Assembly: GCA_004347925.1 (NCBI GenBank)
Contig: QNVD01000252.1
Span: 1 to 5,095 of the forward strand
Direction of reading: 5' to 3'
Origin: Hadesarchaea archaeon
Lineage (GTDB): Archaea; Hadarchaeota; Hadarchaeia; Hadarchaeales; WYZ-LMO6
DNA: 5,095 bases
Shown: piece by piece, positions 5,040 to 5,095 of the stretch
Position numbering within the stretch: the stretch's first letter is position 1
Layout of the letters: the number at the start of each line of letters is the position of its first letter
Notes under the pieces: model-generated
Told to the model about the DNA's origin: nothing
The model's database searches: none
Seen by the model: the letters and a program-made list of their open reading frames with translations, nothing else
Position numbers and translations under genes: made by a program

Positions 5040-5095
5040 AGCTCCAGGGCTTTTCCCCTCTCGGGGCAGGTTATCCTTTCGTTCCCCAGGAACCT
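5033..5095 (-). CDS. 3' end of an unidentified gene (last 20 codons)
   Basis: The minus strand is open from the window edge to a TGA at 5033-5035 and ends ITCPERGKALELT. The composition is like the other coding DNA and the reading frame converges on the minD-like gene with a three-base gap, so a real C-terminus is plausible. Twenty residues with a single Cys-Pro are too few to name a family. Confidence 0.4.
   Translation of the reverse strand, partial: RFLGNERITCPERGKALELT

Noticed and set aside
1..5095. CRISPR array, insertion sequence, tRNA/rRNA gene or defence system
   Set aside because: No regularly spaced repeats, terminal inverted repeats, transposase motifs or cloverleaf sequence were seen; nearly all DNA is accounted for by the genes listed.

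Overview
This window is archaeal, probably from a thermophile. The evidence is an archaeal/eukaryal-type tyrosyl-tRNA synthetase, a eukaryal-type DNA topoisomerase IB, a MinD-family ATPase of the archaeal kind, TATA-like boxes just upstream of most starts, and GC-rich coding DNA with heavy AGG/AGA arginine use. Topoisomerase IB in archaea is known mainly from Thaumarchaeota and relatives such as Aigarchaeota. That makes a member of this group (or a related uncultured lineage) the most likely source, but the window alone does not settle it.

Left part, minus strand (1-1099): the 5' end of a threonine synthase gene (thrC) runs off the left edge. Just upstream of it is a homoserine dehydrogenase gene (hom) that has kept only its C-terminal catalytic half. 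The NAD(P)-binding half is missing, and its place is taken by a small Hsp20/alpha-crystallin-like gene. Hom and ThrC act in the same branch of threonine synthesis, so this looks like an old hom-thrC pair with a damaged hom. A short divergent promoter region (1100-1215) separates these genes from the plus-strand block.

Right part, plus strand (1216-5029): four genes follow. They are a 108-residue protein with a degenerate LAGLIDADG-type motif, a complete 520-residue topoisomerase IB with all five catalytic residues, a complete tyrosyl-tRNA synthetase, and a MinD-like ATPase with a possible C-terminal membrane-binding helix. The gaps are about 36-45 bases and most contain a TATA-like box about 27-34 bases before the start codon. 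This suggests separate, nearly leaderless transcripts rather than one tight operon. At the right edge, the last 20 codons of an unidentified minus-strand gene converge on minD, with a small hairpin spanning both stop codons.

The genes form no single obvious pathway: there is amino-acid biosynthesis on the left and informational or cell-organisation genes on the right. The points most worth a second look are the truncated hom, the LAGLIDADG-like protein without its usual catalytic acid, the topoisomerase IB with a repeated linker, and the Hsp20 protein without a C-terminal I-x-I tail. I saw no tRNA or rRNA gene, CRISPR array, insertion sequence or defence island.
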